This document shows, one piece after another, positions 5,696 through 7,317 of a DNA stretch of 7,317 nt (position 1 is its first letter; each line of letters opens with the position of its first letter). Source of the DNA: Flavobacteriaceae bacterium (GTDB lineage Bacteria > Bacteroidota > Bacteroidia > Flavobacteriales > Flavobacteriaceae). A program made the position numbers and the translations under genes. A model generated the notes under the pieces. The model had not been told where the DNA came from. It saw only the letters and a program-made list of their open reading frames with translations, and made no database searches. The stretch covers positions 1-7,317 of the forward strand of contig JAQWYU010000264.1 in the NCBI GenBank assembly GCA_029253805.1. Direction: 5' to 3'.

Positions 5696-6924
5696 GAAAT
5701 TACACCAATTTTTTGCATACATTCTTTCATCTTATTGTAAGTGCGTTCAATATCATTGTCTAATCCAATTGAAAATCGAATAAGTCCATCAGTTAGTCCC
5801 ATTTTTCTTTGTTCATCTTCTGGTATTTCAGAAGAGGTAGAGCTCCCTGGTGCGCTAAATAAGGTTTTATAAAATCCTAAGCTAACCGCTAAGTATCCTA
5901 AGTTTTCTTTTTGCATTAACTCCATTAAACCATTTGCTTTTTCTAAGTTTCCCACATCAATGGTCATCATTCCTCCAAATCCATATTCAGAATTCATCAT
6001 GCTTTTGAAAATTGTATGCGATGGATGTGATTTTAGTCCTGGATAGACTGTTTTTACACCGTCATTTTCAAATTTCTGAGCCAAGTACATTGCGTTTAAG
6101 CTATGTTGTTTGATTCTTATATGAAGAGTTCTAAGGTTTTTTAATATTGAAGAAGCTCGAATACTATCCATAGTAGCTCCAAATAACATGGCAGCTCCAT
6201 CAATAACACTTCTTAAGCTATCTATCATTTCTTGTGTTCCGCAAACAACTCCACCAACTGTATCGCTAGACCCATTAATGAATTTGGTTAAACTATGAAT
6301 GACAATGTCGGCTCCAAGTTCTTTTGGAGAAATCGAAAGTGGTGAAAATGTATTGTCTACAACTAGTTTTAGGTTGTGTTTTTTAGCGAGTTTAGCTAGG
6401 CTTGGGATATCTGCCACCTCTAACAAAGGATTGCTTATTGATTCACAATAGAGCACGGTGGTTTTAGGTGTGATTGCATCTTCTACACTTTCAAGATTTG
6501 TGATGTCAACAAAACTTGTATTGATATTTATTTTTGGAGCAAAATTTTTCAAAAAGGCATAGGTGCCTCCGTAAATTGTGCGGCTAGAAACAACGTGATC
6601 ATTAGCAGTACATAACTGCATTAAGACTGAAGTAATTGATCCCATTCCAGAAGCAGAAACATTTGCTGTTTCTGTACCTTCCATAGCTGCAAGCGCTTGT
6701 CCTAAGTACAAGCAAGATGGAGTAGTGTGCCTGGCATATAAATAACAGCCTTCTGCATTCCCTTCAAACATATCAAACATTGTTTTAGCTGATTGGAAAG
6801 TGAAAGTAGAAGAATCTGACACTGATGGGTTGACCCCACCAAATTCTCCAAAAAATTGCAAGTCCTGTATTTTATTTGCAGGTTTATTAGTCATGTTATT
6901 AGTGTTATTTTTATCAAATTTCAT
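5692..6924 (-). CDS. PLP-dependent trans-sulfuration enzyme (methionine gamma-lyase/cystathionine gamma-synthase superfamily)
   Basis: A 410-residue fold-type I PLP enzyme of the Cys/Met metabolism family, cytoplasmic and probably a tetramer as in relatives, acting on a sulfur amino acid or its precursor. Expected residues are present: Tyr63/Arg65 (phosphate clamp from the neighbouring subunit), SGMGS at 92-96 (PLP phosphate), Tyr118 (ring stacking), Asp190 in VVDNTF (pyridine nitrogen), Ser211/Thr213 and Schiff-base Lys214 in HSLTKFING, and Arg383 in LIRFSIGLDN (substrate carboxylate). The position of the methionine gamma-lyase cysteine (YGC) is glycine (YGGT, Gly120), so methionine lyase activity is not assured; a cystathionine or O-acetylhomoserine reaction is equally possible. 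The usual R-x-x-N-P-T is RHTTPS (65-70). The start is ATG 6924; Met11 (codon at 6894-6892) is an alternative because the first 18 residues look non-conserved. It diverges from an Lrp/AsnC regulator, as the methionine lyase gene mdeA does from mdeR in Pseudomonas putida, suggesting amino acid-responsive control. Confidence 0.88.
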   Translation of the reverse strand: MKFDKNNTNNMTNKPANKIQDLQFFGEFGGVNPSVSDSSTFTFQSAKTMFDMFEGNAEGCYLYARHTTPSCLYLGQALAAMEGTETANVSASGMGSITSVLMQLCTANDHVVSSRTIYGGTYAFLKNFAPKININTSFVDITNLESVEDAITPKTTVLYCESISNPLLEVADIPSLAKLAKKHNLKLVVDNTFSPLSISPKELGADIVIHSLTKFINGSSDTVGGVVCGTQEMIDSLRSVIDGAAMLFGATMDSIRASSILKNLRTLHIRIKQHSLNAMYLAQKFENDGVKTVYPGLKSHPSHTIFKSMMNSEYGFGGMMTIDVGNLEKANGLMELMQKENLGYLAVSLGFYKTLFSAPGSSTSSEIPEDEQRKMGLTDGLIRFSIGLDNDIERTYNKMKECMQKIGVIS

Positions 6925-7048
6925 TAATCTTAGGATTAATTACAACAATTATATTTATTTTTAATAAATAAAACTATATTTTAATATATATATAGATAAT
7001 TAATTTATATTTTTAATATATATAATAATAATAAGAATTTTTTTCAAA
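6925..7048. promoter_or_regulatory. A/T-rich divergent control region with phased palindromes (putative Lrp-type sites)
   Basis: The 124 bp between the PLP enzyme and the Lrp/AsnC gene are almost all A and T. Three inverted repeats of similar core are present: TATTTATT-TTT-AATAAATA (6952-6970), TATATT-TT-AATATA (6975-6988) and TATATT-TTT-AATATA (7006-7020). Their centres lie 20.5 and 31.5 bp apart, about two and three helical turns. Lrp-family proteins are known to bind AT-rich palindromes on one helix face, so these are candidate operators for the adjacent regulator. No clean -33/-7 promoter pair was found for either gene, only TATAATTG (6953-6946, minus strand), one mismatch from TAnnTTTG. 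Confidence 0.45.
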
Positions 7049-7317
7049 ATGAAACTTGATGTAATCGATACCACACTTTTGAACCTTCTTCAGTTAGATT
7101 CAAAGCAAACTAACAAGGAGTTATCTTCTAAACTTGAAATGTCTGTGACGGCGGTTTATGAACGGATTAAAAAACTTGAAAAGGCAGGGATTATTGATAA
7201 ATATGTTGCTTTAGTTAACAAACAAAGTATTGGAAGGGCTTTTGTAGCTTTCTGTCACATAAAATTAGTAAAACATTCTCAAGAACTTGTAAATCAATTT
7301 GAAAAAGAAGTATTAAC
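7049..7317 (+). CDS. Lrp/AsnC family transcriptional regulator (C-terminus cut by window edge)
   Basis: The frame opens at ATG 7049 and is still open at the window edge, giving 89 codons of a protein whose family is usually about 150 residues. Residues 2-15 (KLDVIDTTLLNLLQ) match the typical first helix of Lrp/AsnC proteins (LD..D..IL..L). TNKELSSKLEMSVTAVYERIKKLEKAGII at about 21-49 is the winged helix-turn-helix, with the recognition helix around SVTAVYERIKKLE (32-44). KYVALVNKQSIGRAFVAFCHIKL (51-73) is the hinge and first beta-strand of the effector-binding RAM domain, whose remainder is missing. Such proteins form dimers to octamers and respond to amino acids. Divergent placement from the PLP enzyme suggests it senses a sulfur amino acid and controls that gene and perhaps itself; the ligand is inference. 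The start follows an A/T-rich leader with no Shine-Dalgarno. Confidence 0.92.
   Translation, partial: MKLDVIDTTLLNLLQLDSKQTNKELSSKLEMSVTAVYERIKKLEKAGIIDKYVALVNKQSIGRAFVAFCHIKLVKHSQELVNQFEKEVL

Noticed and set aside
1..7317. Mobile element, CRISPR array, tRNA or rRNA
   Set aside because: No transposase or integrase-like frame, no regularly spaced direct repeats and no tRNA- or rRNA-like sequence was recognised on either strand.

Overview
The window looks like a chromosomal segment of an AT-rich member of the Bacteroidota, most likely a Flavobacteriaceae-type organism. The reasons are the strong A/T bias, the lack of a recognisable Shine-Dalgarno sequence in front of any of the nine genes, several matches to the Bacteroidota -7 promoter element TAnnTTTG, and the gene content and order (OmpA-type lipoprotein, family 2 glycosyltransferase, HsdR-N-like nuclease domain, holA). 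No mobile element, CRISPR array, rRNA or tRNA was recognised.

Left part (1-3226): a leftward cluster runs from 2198 towards 1. It holds a stand-alone PD-(D/E)XK nuclease-like domain of the type I restriction HsdR N-terminal class (GTG start), a GT2 glycosyltransferase whose TTG start overlaps the upstream stop codon, and an OmpA/MotB-type lipoprotein cut by the window edge. holA (DNA polymerase III delta subunit) diverges from the cluster only 26 bp away.

Middle part (3227-4672): holA converges on a leftward pair, an uncharacterised all-helical protein followed 16 bp later by a polyphosphate glucokinase-like ROK kinase. A 157-bp divergent intergenic region separates this pair from the next rightward gene.

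Right part (4673-7317): a YdjM-like membrane metal-dependent hydrolase runs rightward and ends in the same TTAA as the oppositely oriented PLP-dependent trans-sulfuration-type enzyme (methionine gamma-lyase/cystathionine gamma-synthase superfamily). That enzyme diverges from an Lrp/AsnC regulator, cut by the right edge, across an almost pure A/T region with helically phased palindromes. The pairing resembles a regulator controlling a sulfur amino acid enzyme.

Most of the window is ordinary housekeeping and metabolic sequence. The observations most worth following are: a canonical -1 slippery heptamer (A AAA AAG) exactly at the nuclease/glycosyltransferase junction, in the frame that would fuse the two proteins; the orphan nuclease domain with a full catalytic motif set and no restriction-modification partner; the phased palindromes between the PLP enzyme and its putative regulator; and unusual substitutions in the PLP enzyme's conserved motifs.
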